In this document: in pieces, positions 25,583 to 33,734 of the stretch | Layout: every line of letters starts with the position of its first letter | Position numbering within the stretch: position 1 is the stretch's first letter | Origin: a virus | IMG/VR virus record: IMGVR_UViG_3300042506_000275 | Span: 1-46,415 of that record | Length of the DNA: 46,415 nucleotides | Strand: one strand, 5' to 3' | The notes under the pieces: model-generated | Database searches by the model: none | Told to the model about the DNA's origin: nothing | Seen by the model: only the letters and a program-made list of their open reading frames with translations | Position numbers and translations under genes: made by a program

Positions 25583-26220
25583 TGTTGCTCTTGAGGAACG
25601 AGTGATGTGGTTGTCTGTGAACTATAGATATATCCGTGAAGTGAATCTTCAATATGATGCTCGGTCTGAATCTTTGGATATAATCGCATCAACCAATCAA
25701 TATCTTCTGTGGATTGTCCATTGACTCCGTGTACTGCTCGGAAGTCTTCACTCTGCGCAATATCTCGTTTCCATACACACATATGATATGGAGGACGCTT
25801 AATATCTCCAAGAGATCCTTTATTATTCCTCCATAATTGTCCGTGAGGATTTCCGATTCCGAAATGCACATTCATCGGTTCTCCATTAATACTGCACCAT
25901 TGATTAAATGAGATGCAGTCAATACCATTATGAGTATCAATGGCTGTAAGAATCTTCGTCATATATTCTTTACTGACTGCATCGTCATCGTCCAAGAACG
26001 CAATATATTTGCCTCGTGCTATTTGCAGAAGATCATTACGTTTCTCTGAAATGCTTTTAGATCGGTTATCTAATAGAACAAGAATTTCTACCGACTTGCC
26101 TTGTCCTACGGCATCTGCTTGCTCTTGTAAATGCTTGACCGCAGCGGTCATAGATTCTATGCGTTCGGGAATGGACAGCATCAAGATACTGAACTTAATT
26201 TCACTTGCTAGTACTGGCAT
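25579..26220 (-). CDS. Glycosyltransferase family 2
   Basis: 213 residues from the ATG at 26220 (MPVLASEIKFSIL), chosen because GGAG lies ten bases before it and the GT2 start FSILMLSIPERIE follows at once; the upstream part of the open frame lies inside the previous gene. LVLLDNRSKSISEKRN (~46-61) and the metal-binding IAFLDDDDAVS (~69-79) are clear. GT2 enzymes use an NDP-sugar; acceptor unknown. Confidence 0.85.
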   Translation of the reverse strand: MPVLASEIKFSILMLSIPERIESMTAAVKHLQEQADAVGQGKSVEILVLLDNRSKSISEKRNDLLQIARGKYIAFLDDDDAVSKEYMTKILTAIDTHNGIDCISFNQWCSINGEPMNVHFGIGNPHGQLWRNNKGSLGDIKRPPYHMCVWKRDIAQSEDFRAVHGVNGQSTEDIDWLMRLYPKIQTEHHIEDSLHGYIYSSQTTTSLVPQEQQ

Positions 26221-26908
26221 TAAACATAGTCTCCATATCAAATTTATTAGTCTTACGGCGTTCATAAGTTTCACGATCCACATTATACATTTCACGATTC
26301 TCGTTGCGAGCATGAAGCGTATCAAATGGATCAGATGTCCATTGATGTTGAATGATGCATATATCACATTTAGCAAGTTTTCCTATTGCGGAACATACCT
26401 GCGTTTGTTCGTCATCACAATAAAGTGACAAATATTCTGGATTGTAGATATATCCAAATTCTCGATAAAGAGGAAATCCCATAACAGTCAGGGTCATAAG
26501 CAAATCATCCTTTGGTCTCAATCCATCCCAAAACTTAACAGCACCATAAAAATCAGGAAAGCATTGAAAAAATGAATTGAAAATATATTCATCATATCCC
26601 ATCTGCATAGGCATCATATCATCGGAAGCCAAAAGAAGAACATCCCCATCCACTTCCTCCATATTAGCATTACAAGCCTCAATCTTGGTTTTGGAATCGC
26701 CATAAAACCATTTGATATTGGCGTTCTTGGAACGAGTGGTTAACCACTCTTTTATGGAGTCATTGTTCATCGTCTCGTCGTTTGTATCCATAGTAATGAT
26801 AAATTGAACATCGTGTCGTCCACTTAAAAAAGTAAGATAACGACTAAAGACAGTCTTGAATTTTTCGGGTCGATTTCGAGTTGGAAATTTAATTACTAAT
26901 CTACTCAT
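26201..26908 (-). CDS. Glycosyltransferase-like protein (GT-A type)
   Basis: 235 residues. It starts RLVIKFPTRNRPEKFKTV; FIITMDTNDETM (~36-47) and LLLASDDMMPMQMGYD (~91-106) give a nucleotide-sugar/metal site of the GT2-like kind with DD in place of DXD. Overlaps the next gene by 20 nt. Function within the glycan unit unknown. Confidence 0.72.
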   Translation of the reverse strand: MSRLVIKFPTRNRPEKFKTVFSRYLTFLSGRHDVQFIITMDTNDETMNNDSIKEWLTTRSKNANIKWFYGDSKTKIEACNANMEEVDGDVLLLASDDMMPMQMGYDEYIFNSFFQCFPDFYGAVKFWDGLRPKDDLLMTLTVMGFPLYREFGYIYNPEYLSLYCDDEQTQVCSAIGKLAKCDICIIQHQWTSDPFDTLHARNENREMYNVDRETYERRKTNKFDMETMFNASTSK

Positions 26909-26925
26909 TTATTTACTCCAATTTA

Positions 26926-27510
26926 TTATACAGTCTTCCTAGAAAATAAACAATCCCAATAATTCATACCAGAACCATTATCGGGATATCTATCCATTTG
27001 AATTATATTATAGTATTTTTCAATATTTGAGATACAAGAATTGAACATACTGTCGTGCAATTCTTTAAAACAATGTTCGTGAAATTCTATGGACATTTGT
27101 TTAGCAACTGGATTAAAATTAGAATCTGCTAGTATTTTATACTCCGATCCTTCAATATCCATTTTCAAAACATCAATGTCAGAATTCAATTCATTCTTAA
27201 TATCAGTCAAAGTAATCATTTCTATTAAATTATGAAAATAATTCATATTTGCTATATGTGTGACATGACTTGCTGTTCTATCTTGTGTTAGTATTGGAGT
27301 AGTATGTCCATTTTTATCACTTAAAGCCTTTTTGTTAAAAATATCAATTTCTTTTGGAACTTCCATATCTTCAATATCTAAACAATAAACTTTATTGCCT
27401 AATTTTTTCATTTCTAAAGCAAATTTCCAATTCCTACAACCAGCATCTATAGTCCATCCATTAGATAGCAAATCAGTTTCAATCGTATGACCATGTAAAT
27501 TAATTAACAT
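26926..27510 (-). CDS. FkbM-like methyltransferase
   Basis: 194 residues. Rossmann start IDAGCRNWKFALEMKKLG (~22-39), acidic YCLDIEDM (~43-50), and the FkbM-type DVLKMDIEGSEYKIL (~113-127). These enzymes O-methylate sugars or polyketide hydroxyls. It overlaps the upstream glycosyltransferase by 11 nt. Confidence 0.8.
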   Translation of the reverse strand: MLINLHGHTIETDLLSNGWTIDAGCRNWKFALEMKKLGNKVYCLDIEDMEVPKEIDIFNKKALSDKNGHTTPILTQDRTASHVTHIANMNYFHNLIEMITLTDIKNELNSDIDVLKMDIEGSEYKILADSNFNPVAKQMSIEFHEHCFKELHDSMFNSCISNIEKYYNIIQMDRYPDNGSGMNYWDCLFSRKTV

Positions 27511-28417
27511 AATTAATAACTTTCTCTTCTATTATCTTTTCTAAAATATCAAACTTAGATCCTTCTTCTATTACATCATCCCATTTATTGTGCCAATGCC
27601 ATGCAAATGCGCCGTCATATAAGTCAATTTCCCCCATATTTTTCATTGAATTGAATCTGCTCTTCCGTATTGGAGGATTTTTACACTCACTCCATTCTGT
27701 ATTGAACCAAGAACATGGCAGATATTTTAAATCATCTGATATTATTTTTCCATATAAACCACTTCCCCAGCAAGTACTATTTGGTTGTGGTGGTATCATT
27801 CTTAATTGTTTTAAAAATTCAAAAGATGTTTGTGTATTTTTTTCCAATCTCATAATTGCACCATTGTAATACATATTAGGCTCGTCATTTGTTGTTCCAG
27901 AATCTCCCCATTGATACACAAATGAAAGTTCAGAAAGAGGACTCAAGTCTCGCAAAACACACATATCCATATCAAGATAGAATCCACCATATTTAAACAA
28001 ACATACGATTCTAAAAAAATCACCACCCAAATAGCACTTTTCGTCATCAATAAAAACAGATTTAAAATAAGGAATATGAGATTCCAATGGAGTACCAATC
28101 AATTCTTTCAATGGATTCCATATCTTGTGTGTTATGTATTTTGCATAAGGTTTTAGTAATTCGTGTTCACTCAAATCAACATTAGACCATAAATTGATTT
28201 GATAATTTTCAGAATTATGCAATTCATGATTTGCTATTATGGATTTGATAGGAAGCATTTGCTTTCTCTCAAAAACTCTTGGAACTCTCCAATACAAATT
28301 AAAAACCATCTTTTCTTTGGTTCTATATGGTTTTAATGAGTTGGCATATGCCAATGACTCTATCCACTTACCATCTTCATAACAATATAAGTCTCTATTA
28401 TCTTTAAAAGATATCAC
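27500..28417 (-). CDS. Glycosyltransferase with sugar-binding DXD motif (GT32-like)
   Basis: 305 residues from a GTG with GGAG seven bases before it. Key segment: VCLFKYGGFYLDMDMCVLRDL (split motif, ~138-158), where YGGxYxDxD is the hallmark of the DXD sugar-binding family related to OCH1/capsular transferases. IPKSI-type start is replaced by MVFNYLYWRVPRVFE-like text; ends in a helical tail. It is the first gene of the glycan unit, just 29 nt after regA. Confidence 0.82.
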   Translation of the reverse strand: MISFKDNRDLYCYEDGKWIESLAYANSLKPYRTKEKMVFNLYWRVPRVFERKQMLPIKSIIANHELHNSENYQINLWSNVDLSEHELLKPYAKYITHKIWNPLKELIGTPLESHIPYFKSVFIDDEKCYLGGDFFRIVCLFKYGGFYLDMDMCVLRDLSPLSELSFVYQWGDSGTTNDEPNMYYNGAIMRLEKNTQTSFEFLKQLRMIPPQPNSTCWGSGLYGKIISDDLKYLPCSWFNTEWSECKNPPIRKSRFNSMKNMGEIDLYDGAFAWHWHNKWDDVIEEGSKFDILEKIIEEKVINYVN

Positions 28418-28446
28418 AATTTTTCTCCATAATATAAAATTTCTAC

Positions 28447-28875
28447 TTATTCAGATTTGCGTTTGCCTCTACCCATATGGTATTTAGGTTCCAAAGTCCA
28501 ATCCACCTTCTCTTTATGCGACAAAATCTTTATTTTACTTAAAGGTGCTTTTGGTTCTGCATCTGATGGACGAACAATCTTCAACAATCCCCATTCTTCT
28601 AACAGACCTGCAATAGTATTTCGTCGTTCTGTGTCCTCATCACTAATAGATGTAGGAAGATCATCCATTGCAAACATTTCCTTGAAGTGAACAATGTAAT
28701 ATTTTCCTCTTTTATGAAGAATATGGCAACTTTGCCATAACTTCTTATCCTTTTGGGAAGATACTCCAATTCGAGTAAGAGTTTCTCTTATCTTTAGAAA
28801 ATCATCAGGTTTAATAAGACTAACTTCAAGCAAGTCTTCAGGGGTTATATCAATATAAACTTCGTCTTGTTCCAT
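28447..28875 (-). CDS. regA: RegA translational repressor
   Basis: 142 residues (T4 RegA is 122). Close to T4 over most of its length: KPDDFLKIRETLTRIG (~18-33), LWQSCHILHKRGKYYIVHF (~45-63), EEWGLLKIV (~93-101) and the C-terminal WTLEPKYHMG. It binds start regions of early mRNAs and blocks their translation, including its own in T4. AGGAG precedes the ATG. It lies after 62 as in T4, but gene 43 has been separated from it by ~19 kb. Confidence 0.95.
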   Translation of the reverse strand: MEQDEVYIDITPEDLLEVSLIKPDDFLKIRETLTRIGVSSQKDKKLWQSCHILHKRGKYYIVHFKEMFAMDDLPTSISDEDTERRNTIAGLLEEWGLLKIVRPSDAEPKAPLSKIKILSHKEKVDWTLEPKYHMGRGKRKSE

Positions 28876-28908
28876 TACAAATCACTCCTTTAGTAAATCT
28901 ACACAAGA

Positions 28909-29310
28909 CTATTTAGATTTTCCTAATTTTCCACCAATGGAGATGAGTTTTTGAATCTCTACTATTGCTTCTTCTGATAAGACTCCAAGTGCTTCTCTTG
29001 CCTTTTTTGCCGAGAATCCATAGTAAGTAATAAGAGCCGCCACACGGTCATCCTGCTCTCTTTTAATCCATTTGGAGAACCTTTTGCGAGGACGAACAGC
29101 AAACCGCAGAAAGTCAAAATGAAGTTTAGGATCAATGTGTGGTCGAGTATTCATCTCGTTTGAAGCAAACAGGGTATCGGGAAAATACGACATACACCTA
29201 GTTACCACAAAAGCAGGATATGACTGCTTGGCATAATGCTCATTCTCATCCAACATTCCTTCTTTTGTGGTATTGATTGCATTTAAATATTCACCTAATT
29301 GGGTACTCAT
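28909..29310 (-). CDS. 62: Clamp-loader small subunit (gp62-like)
   Basis: 133 residues, shorter than T4 gp62 (187). Placed by position (ATGA overlap with gene 44) and by CMSYFPDTLFASNEMN (~39-54) and LHFDFLRFAVRPRKRFSKW (~64-82), which match the gp62 pattern in marine T4-like phages. It joins four gp44 subunits to load the clamp. The C-terminal part of T4 gp62 is missing or reduced. Confidence 0.87.
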   Translation of the reverse strand: MSTQLGEYLNAINTTKEGMLDENEHYAKQSYPAFVVTRCMSYFPDTLFASNEMNTRPHIDPKLHFDFLRFAVRPRKRFSKWIKREQDDRVAALITYYGFSAKKAREALGVLSEEAIVEIQKLISIGGKLGKSK

Positions 29311-30272
29311 TTAAACTTACACTCCATCATTAGTTGAACCACACAAGCAGTAATGTTTATCTCTTGATCGGTTGCAAATGCTCCTTTATACTGATAGTCT
29401 GCCAATATAAGAATTGCCTGTGGAATGCTTCCACCCTCAAGAGTTTCATATAACGAGTCATAGATTGCCCTGAAGATTCGTGTTTGATCGTTGTCTAGGT
29501 TTTCCACCACCCACTTACGAACACCTGAAAACTCTTTTGTTTTCATACACTTGATTAAGTCTTTAACTTGCACATCAGCAAGAGTTTGAAGTATTCCTAC
29601 ATCAATCTTGCCGTTTGCCGAATATCGTTGAAGTTCGTTTAAAGTTCTTCTGAAGTCAGGAAAATACTTGGAAACTAATTGAGCAACCACCTTCTTATCG
29701 TACTTTATACCTTCATTTTGCAATACAGTTTCTGCTCGTTTCATAAATTGCATTGCAAGTGCAGGTTTTTCTTTTTGAGGAATCCTAAAATCAATAGGAG
29801 TACATCGAGAATGTAATGGTTCAATTACCCGATTCTTAAAGTTACAAGTTAAAATGAATCGACAATTCTCTGCAAATTCTTCAATGAATCCTCGAAGAGC
29901 AGGCTGGGTTGATTGAGCATTTGAATAATCGAACTCATCAAGTATAACTACCTTCTTTACTCCTTCTTGAAGAGAAACAGTAGAAGCAAAGTTACGAATT
30001 CGAGTCCGAAGAGTATCAATATTTCCATCTTCGGAACAATTAACCATTATCCAATCGCAATCTAAATCCTTACACAATGCCTTCGCAACAGAAGTCTTAC
30101 CACAACCTGCTCCTCCTGATAAGAGAAGATTTTGTGGTGATCCTTGCGTGACCATTTCTTGAAAGATGTTTTTTAAAGCCTCTGGAAGAATACAATCCTC
30201 AATAGTTTGGGGACGATATTTTTCAACGAATAAAAAATTACGAAACTCTGCGTGTGAATTATCGATTTTCAT
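29307..30272 (-). CDS. 44: Clamp-loader ATPase subunit (gp44)
   Basis: 321 residues from ATG 30272 (T4 319); the frame extends to a TTG at 30299, which lacks any ribosome site. AAA+ motifs: Walker A GGAGCGKT (~53-60), Walker B ILDEFD (~110-115), sensor LTCN and SRC arginine finger (~155-157). EKYRPQTIEDCILP (~17-30) is the typical start. It loads the gp45 clamp with gp62. Its 5' end lies only 39 bp from the start of the oppositely oriented homing endonuclease. Confidence 0.96.
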   Translation of the reverse strand: MKIDNSHAEFRNFLFVEKYRPQTIEDCILPEALKNIFQEMVTQGSPQNLLLSGGAGCGKTSVAKALCKDLDCDWIMVNCSEDGNIDTLRTRIRNFASTVSLQEGVKKVVILDEFDYSNAQSTQPALRGFIEEFAENCRFILTCNFKNRVIEPLHSRCTPIDFRIPQKEKPALAMQFMKRAETVLQNEGIKYDKKVVAQLVSKYFPDFRRTLNELQRYSANGKIDVGILQTLADVQVKDLIKCMKTKEFSGVRKWVVENLDNDQTRIFRAIYDSLYETLEGGSIPQAILILADYQYKGAFATDQEINITACVVQLMMECKFK

Positions 30273-30311
30273 ATATACTTTCGGGTCTATATCTTTCAAG
30301 AAAGGAACAGG

Positions 30312-30911
30312 ATGGGCATTATTTACAAACTAACAAACAAACTAAACAACGATTTTTATATTGGAAAAACTGAAAAGTGCTTATCTAGAAGAATGAAAAC
30401 GCACAAAAAGGCTTGGAAAGCGAAAACTCAAACTCATCTTTATCGTGCGTTTGATAAATACGGATACGAAAACTTCTCATCAGAAATTCTAGAAGAAGTG
30501 ACGGACAATTCAACTCTATCCAATAAAGAGATTGATTATATTTCACAACTCAAACCTCATTATAATATGACCAAGGGAGGAGATGGAGGAAACACCACAC
30601 TCATAATAACAGAAGAGTGGAGATCAAAACTTTCGGAACGATCAAAGGGCAAAAACAATCCAATGTATGGAAAAATTGGAACACTCAATCCCAATTTTGG
30701 TAAAAAATACGGAGAAAATCCAAAAATATCAAAAGCACTATCCAATGCCTGTGTATGTGATGGAATTTCTTTCGAGTCCATTGGTTTAGCAGAAAAATAC
30801 TTCATTGATAAAAATATACCCGTTTCTGTTAGAAAAAGATTAGACAGTAAATATCATCCAACTTGGTTTCGCATTCGTCCAAAAAGATACTATCCTAGTC
30901 AAGCCTCGTAG
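30312..30911 (+). CDS. GIY-YIG homing endonuclease (Seg-like)
   Basis: 199 residues and the only gene on the plus strand. The GIY-YIG domain (1-90) starts GIIYKLTNKL, with FYIGKT at ~15-20, catalytic Arg ~27 (SRRMKTH) and Glu ~73 (NKEIDY). NUMOD3-type DNA-binding repeats follow (SKGKNNPMYGK ~111-121 and LNPNFGK ~125-131), then a C-terminal HTH-like part (~140-190, SFESIGLAEKYF). GGAACAGG precedes the ATG. Stand-alone endonucleases of this kind copy themselves into allelic sites in mixed infections. Here it is inserted between 45 and 44 and overlaps the last 13 bp of gene 45 at its 3' end. Confidence 0.93.
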   Translation: MGIIYKLTNKLNNDFYIGKTEKCLSRRMKTHKKAWKAKTQTHLYRAFDKYGYENFSSEILEEVTDNSTLSNKEIDYISQLKPHYNMTKGGDGGNTTLIITEEWRSKLSERSKGKNNPMYGKIGTLNPNFGKKYGENPKISKALSNACVCDGISFESIGLAEKYFIDKNIPVSVRKRLDSKYHPTWFRIRPKRYYPSQAS

Positions 30912-31600
30912 GTAGATTCCGTGTTCAATGCAATCCAATAAGCAAGAGGTTCATTCTTGTTTGTAAATTGACTAACAATCTTTTCTGAAATCGAAACCTG
31001 ATAATCTCCGGGCAGAATTTTTAGATTGTCTGTATCAAATACAAAATCAAATGTTGCTGCACTTGTATTCTTTCCAACTACAACAGCATAAAAATTAGAA
31101 GTAGGATCTGTTTTATCTGTTGCAGCAATCTCGATATTCTCTCCGCATTCAGAAGATCGAACACACAAATGTGGAGCCTGAAGAACAGAAGCCGCCTTCA
31201 CAATTTCTGCAAAATCTTTTTGCTTTAATTCAAAAGAAACAACTGACTTTGGCATTGTAATCTTCTTGCTTGTTGTATTAACCAAGCGAGGATCACAATA
31301 ATAATATCGAACGCTTGAGTCTGTGCCTTGTATTGTTACATAATTTTCTTCAAACACAAACTCTGGTTCTTTAAACAAACTTACTGTTCCAAGAAACTTA
31401 TTCAAGTCCCATATTGCAAATGGTTGTTTAAACACCTCATTCACTCTTGCCTCGGCAAGAATATTCTTGCTTGCGGAAAGAGTGTTAAGAACACTTCCTG
31501 CGGGAACTAACAGTCCTGTATTGATCGCAGAGAAATTCTTGAGAATATCAAGAGTCCTCTTCGATATCTTAATACTTGCGGTCTTCGTCATTGTAGTCAT
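30899..31600 (-). CDS. 45: Sliding clamp (gp45)
   Basis: 233 residues if the ATG at 31600 is used (six bases after AAGG); ATGs at 31603 and 31591 are also possible. T4 gp45 is 228. Family features: SKRTLDILKNFSAINTG near the start, FAIWDLNKFLGTVSLF (~65-80), and NLKILPGDYQVSIS in the last third. It forms a trimeric ring that tethers gp43 and, in T4, activates late transcription with gp55 and gp33. The 3' end overlaps the homing endonuclease gene. Confidence 0.94.
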   Translation of the reverse strand: MTTMTKTASIKISKRTLDILKNFSAINTGLLVPAGSVLNTLSASKNILAEARVNEVFKQPFAIWDLNKFLGTVSLFKEPEFVFEENYVTIQGTDSSVRYYYCDPRLVNTTSKKITMPKSVVSFELKQKDFAEIVKAASVLQAPHLCVRSSECGENIEIAATDKTDPTSNFYAVVVGKNTSAATFDFVFDTDNLKILPGDYQVSISEKIVSQFTNKNEPLAYWIALNTESTYEA

Positions 31601-31763
31601 CATATTCCTTTCTTCCTGAGTTAATATCACCTAAAAAACCATCCAAACGTTGTTTATCTTCGTGACGACGAGATTTTTTATCTCTACGCAATAAACCCTT
31701 TCGAGCTTTCTTTGCGGATCTGTCGTTATCGAAGAATTCTCTTTTGTCTTTTTCCCTGTCCAT
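31569..31763 (-). CDS. Small, very charged basic protein
   Basis: 64 residues from ATG 31763 (GGGGA nine bases before it), overlapping the rnh stop; a longer start at 31784 is less likely. Mostly Lys, Arg, Asp and Glu (KDKREFFDND, KKARKGLLRRDKKSRR). No family recognised. It takes the place of rpbA next to 45 in T4 but shows no likeness to it. It may bind nucleic acid; not established. Confidence 0.65.
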   Translation of the reverse strand: MDREKDKREFFDNDRSAKKARKGLLRRDKKSRRHEDKQRLDGFLGDINSGRKEYDDYNDEDRKY

Positions 31764-31764
31764 T

Positions 31765-32613
31765 TTAAAAATCCCCAACATCACTTATAAGATTTCGTAA
31801 CCCCTTATGTATCATGTAATCCAAAACTTTCGCTCTAGATTTTTTTGCTGGAATATTCCATTCCGAAAGAATCTGCGATTCGTATTGAGCAGGAGTATTC
31901 AATAAATTTATAAGAGTACTATTACGATTCCAATTCACCTCATATTTATGCTCTACTGTTCCTGATTGAGCATAGACTTCTAATATTTCGCTTATTCTTT
32001 TTTTTGTAACAGGACTTTGGCGTTTTTCTTCATCTATAAAAACATCATCATCAGAAAGAATATTAGGAACACCATCCGAGGAATCTCCTCGCAAAATATG
32101 TTCGAATAAAAAATTCTTTGGATTTGAATCTGTTATAAACTTCTTTTGCATAGGAGAAAATTGTCGCACATCAGGATGAATATGCAACTGAATAAAATCC
32201 TTATCTCCACTCAAAATAAGTATTGGTTCTTGCTGTGCAAAATTCTTACACATAATTCCGATAATATCGTCTGCTTCACATCGAGCAACTTTAAGAGTCT
32301 TATAGGGGAAAATCTCCTCTACTTCTTTTTGAATAGTATTCATTATTTCATAAAATCTGCGCCAAGTATCAGGATTATCTTTTCTTGTTTTTTTTCTGCT
32401 TGCTTTATAGTGAGGAAAATAATCTTGTCGCCAAGACGGACCAGAGTCTTGACAAATAACAAGTTCTCCATAATCCGTTTTAAACTTATTTCGATATGTT
32501 CGATAGCAGTTTAGTACAATGTGACGAACCAAATCTTCGTCTATTGATGCAACATCCATTCTTTGAGAAAAAATGGCAGACATAAGAACTTGTGTGTTAT
32601 CTACTAGAATCAT
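31765..32613 (-). CDS. rnh: RNase H / 5' to 3' exonuclease (FEN family)
   Basis: 282 residues (T4 Rnh 305). FEN-like motifs: MILVDNTQVL start; LVICQDSG..WRQDYFPHYKASRK (~51-75, two motifs); RCEADDIIGI (~109-118); ILSGDKDFIQL (~132-142); and GDSSDGVPNIL (~174-184). It removes RNA primers from Okazaki fragments together with gp32. The ATG overlaps the upstream gene as ATGA. Conserved Asp residues all look present. Confidence 0.95.
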   Translation of the reverse strand: MILVDNTQVLMSAIFSQRMDVASIDEDLVRHIVLNCYRTYRNKFKTDYGELVICQDSGPSWRQDYFPHYKASRKKTRKDNPDTWRRFYEIMNTIQKEVEEIFPYKTLKVARCEADDIIGIMCKNFAQQEPILILSGDKDFIQLHIHPDVRQFSPMQKKFITDSNPKNFLFEHILRGDSSDGVPNILSDDDVFIDEEKRQSPVTKKRISEILEVYAQSGTVEHKYEVNWNRNSTLINLLNTPAQYESQILSEWNIPAKKSRAKVLDYMIHKGLRNLISDVGDF

Positions 32614-33734
32614 ACGGTTTCCTTATACGATTTCACAAGAATACAATGCTTATTGATTCGACCACTAGGCGTTGTTGATTTTGTTTTTAGGGAGTCCAAA
32701 TATTCACCTATATTATGGTTTTTAATTTTCTGCGATTGCTTTATGAGATCTGCTGGTTTGCGTACAATCTTTTCTTTTGATCGGTCTACACTAAATCCTA
32801 TAATAGTCGATCCCTTAACTATCAATCCTTTTGCAGGATCAAGTGCAACCATCAGAGTTGCTTTTTTGTTTTTTGTGTTGAATATCAGAAGTGACTGACA
32901 TCCTATTATACTACAAGGATCGCAGGAGTCAATACCATATTCCGTACTTTTTTCGCAGTATTTTAAACTTTTGACTAATTGTTCTGGCGATTTAATCTTT
33001 TGTTTTCTAGGTTTTCTATTTGAAATAATTGTGGTTAAACACGACCCAAATTCTTGTTTTGCAGATTCAAGTTCTGCAATTATTTTCTTTATTCCACTTG
33101 GTTTCAAATAAGAGTATCCTTCAGATAGTTGAGGATCTTTTTTGCTTTGTGCCAACCGCAAATCAACAAGACTTTTTTCTATTCTATTAGTGATAATAGT
33201 AACAATAGGACGACTCCAATCAGTCTTTTTAATCCAATCAATAAGACCACAATTTTTCTTTTTATTGCTAATTGCACACTCATATAAGCAGTCGAGAATA
33301 GGTTCAAACTCACACAACAAAACATCTGCTTTTGCTTGAATACGATTTTTAATAGATATTTCGTTTATCGGCGCTTGTGACTTACAAGTTGCCAAGAGTT
33401 CTGCTATCCCCTTCTCCACCAACGCAGTATATGTTGCATCAGGAATCCATCCACGAGACAATAATCTGCAATAGGGAGCAATTGTTTTAATTTCTGGCTT
33501 TCCTCCTCGTACACACATATCGGCATCTGAAATTCTTCCATTCTCTGTAAGATAAGCAACAATCCATTCCTTTGCTTTAGGAAGTTTGAAATTTTGCCTA
33601 TACCAATACATCGCCTTTTCTACTTCGGAGTATTGATCTTCATTAGAAGCAAAAACTTTACCCTTTAAGGTAGGTTCATATCCTCCTGCTAAGATGCGAG
33701 CGTATTTTTCTTTTTTAGATGATTTATTGATCAT
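32610..33734 (-). CDS. Large hypothetical protein between gene 46 and rnh
   Basis: 374 residues from ATG 33734, which overlaps the gp46 stop as ATGA (an ATG at 33743 is also open). Not recognised. The first ~120 residues (YWYRQNFKLPKAKEWIVAYL, a split stretch) look helical. The C-terminal ~120 residues look beta-rich and hold a Cys cluster (YGIDSCDPCSIIGCQSLLIF) before a VALDPAKGLIVKGSTIIGF segment. Position in the recombination/replication unit suggests a DNA-related role. Genes of this size at this place are seen in some marine T4-like phages, but I cannot name the family. Confidence 0.75.
   Translation of the reverse strand: MINKSSKKEKYARILAGGYEPTLKGKVFASNEDQYSEVEKAMYWYRQNFKLPKAKEWIVAYLTENGRISDADMCVRGGKPEIKTIAPYCRLLSRGWIPDATYTALVEKGIAELLATCKSQAPINEISIKNRIQAKADVLLCEFEPILDCLYECAISNKKKNCGLIDWIKKTDWSRPIVTIITNRIEKSLVDLRLAQSKKDPQLSEGYSYLKPSGIKKIIAELESAKQEFGSCLTTIISNRKPRKQKIKSPEQLVKSLKYCEKSTEYGIDSCDPCSIIGCQSLLIFNTKNKKATLMVALDPAKGLIVKGSTIIGFSVDRSKEKIVRKPADLIKQSQKIKNHNIGEYLDSLKTKSTTPSGRINKHCILVKSYKETV

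Noticed and set aside
16892-28417. Sugar genes as a DNA-glucosylation pathway like that of T4
   Set aside because: No dCMP or dUMP hydroxymethylase and no T4-type alpha/beta glucosyltransferase was found, and the set fits polysaccharide synthesis better.
31569-31763. Small gene next to 45 as RpbA
   Set aside because: Only 64 residues, highly charged, and without likeness to T4 RpbA (129 residues).
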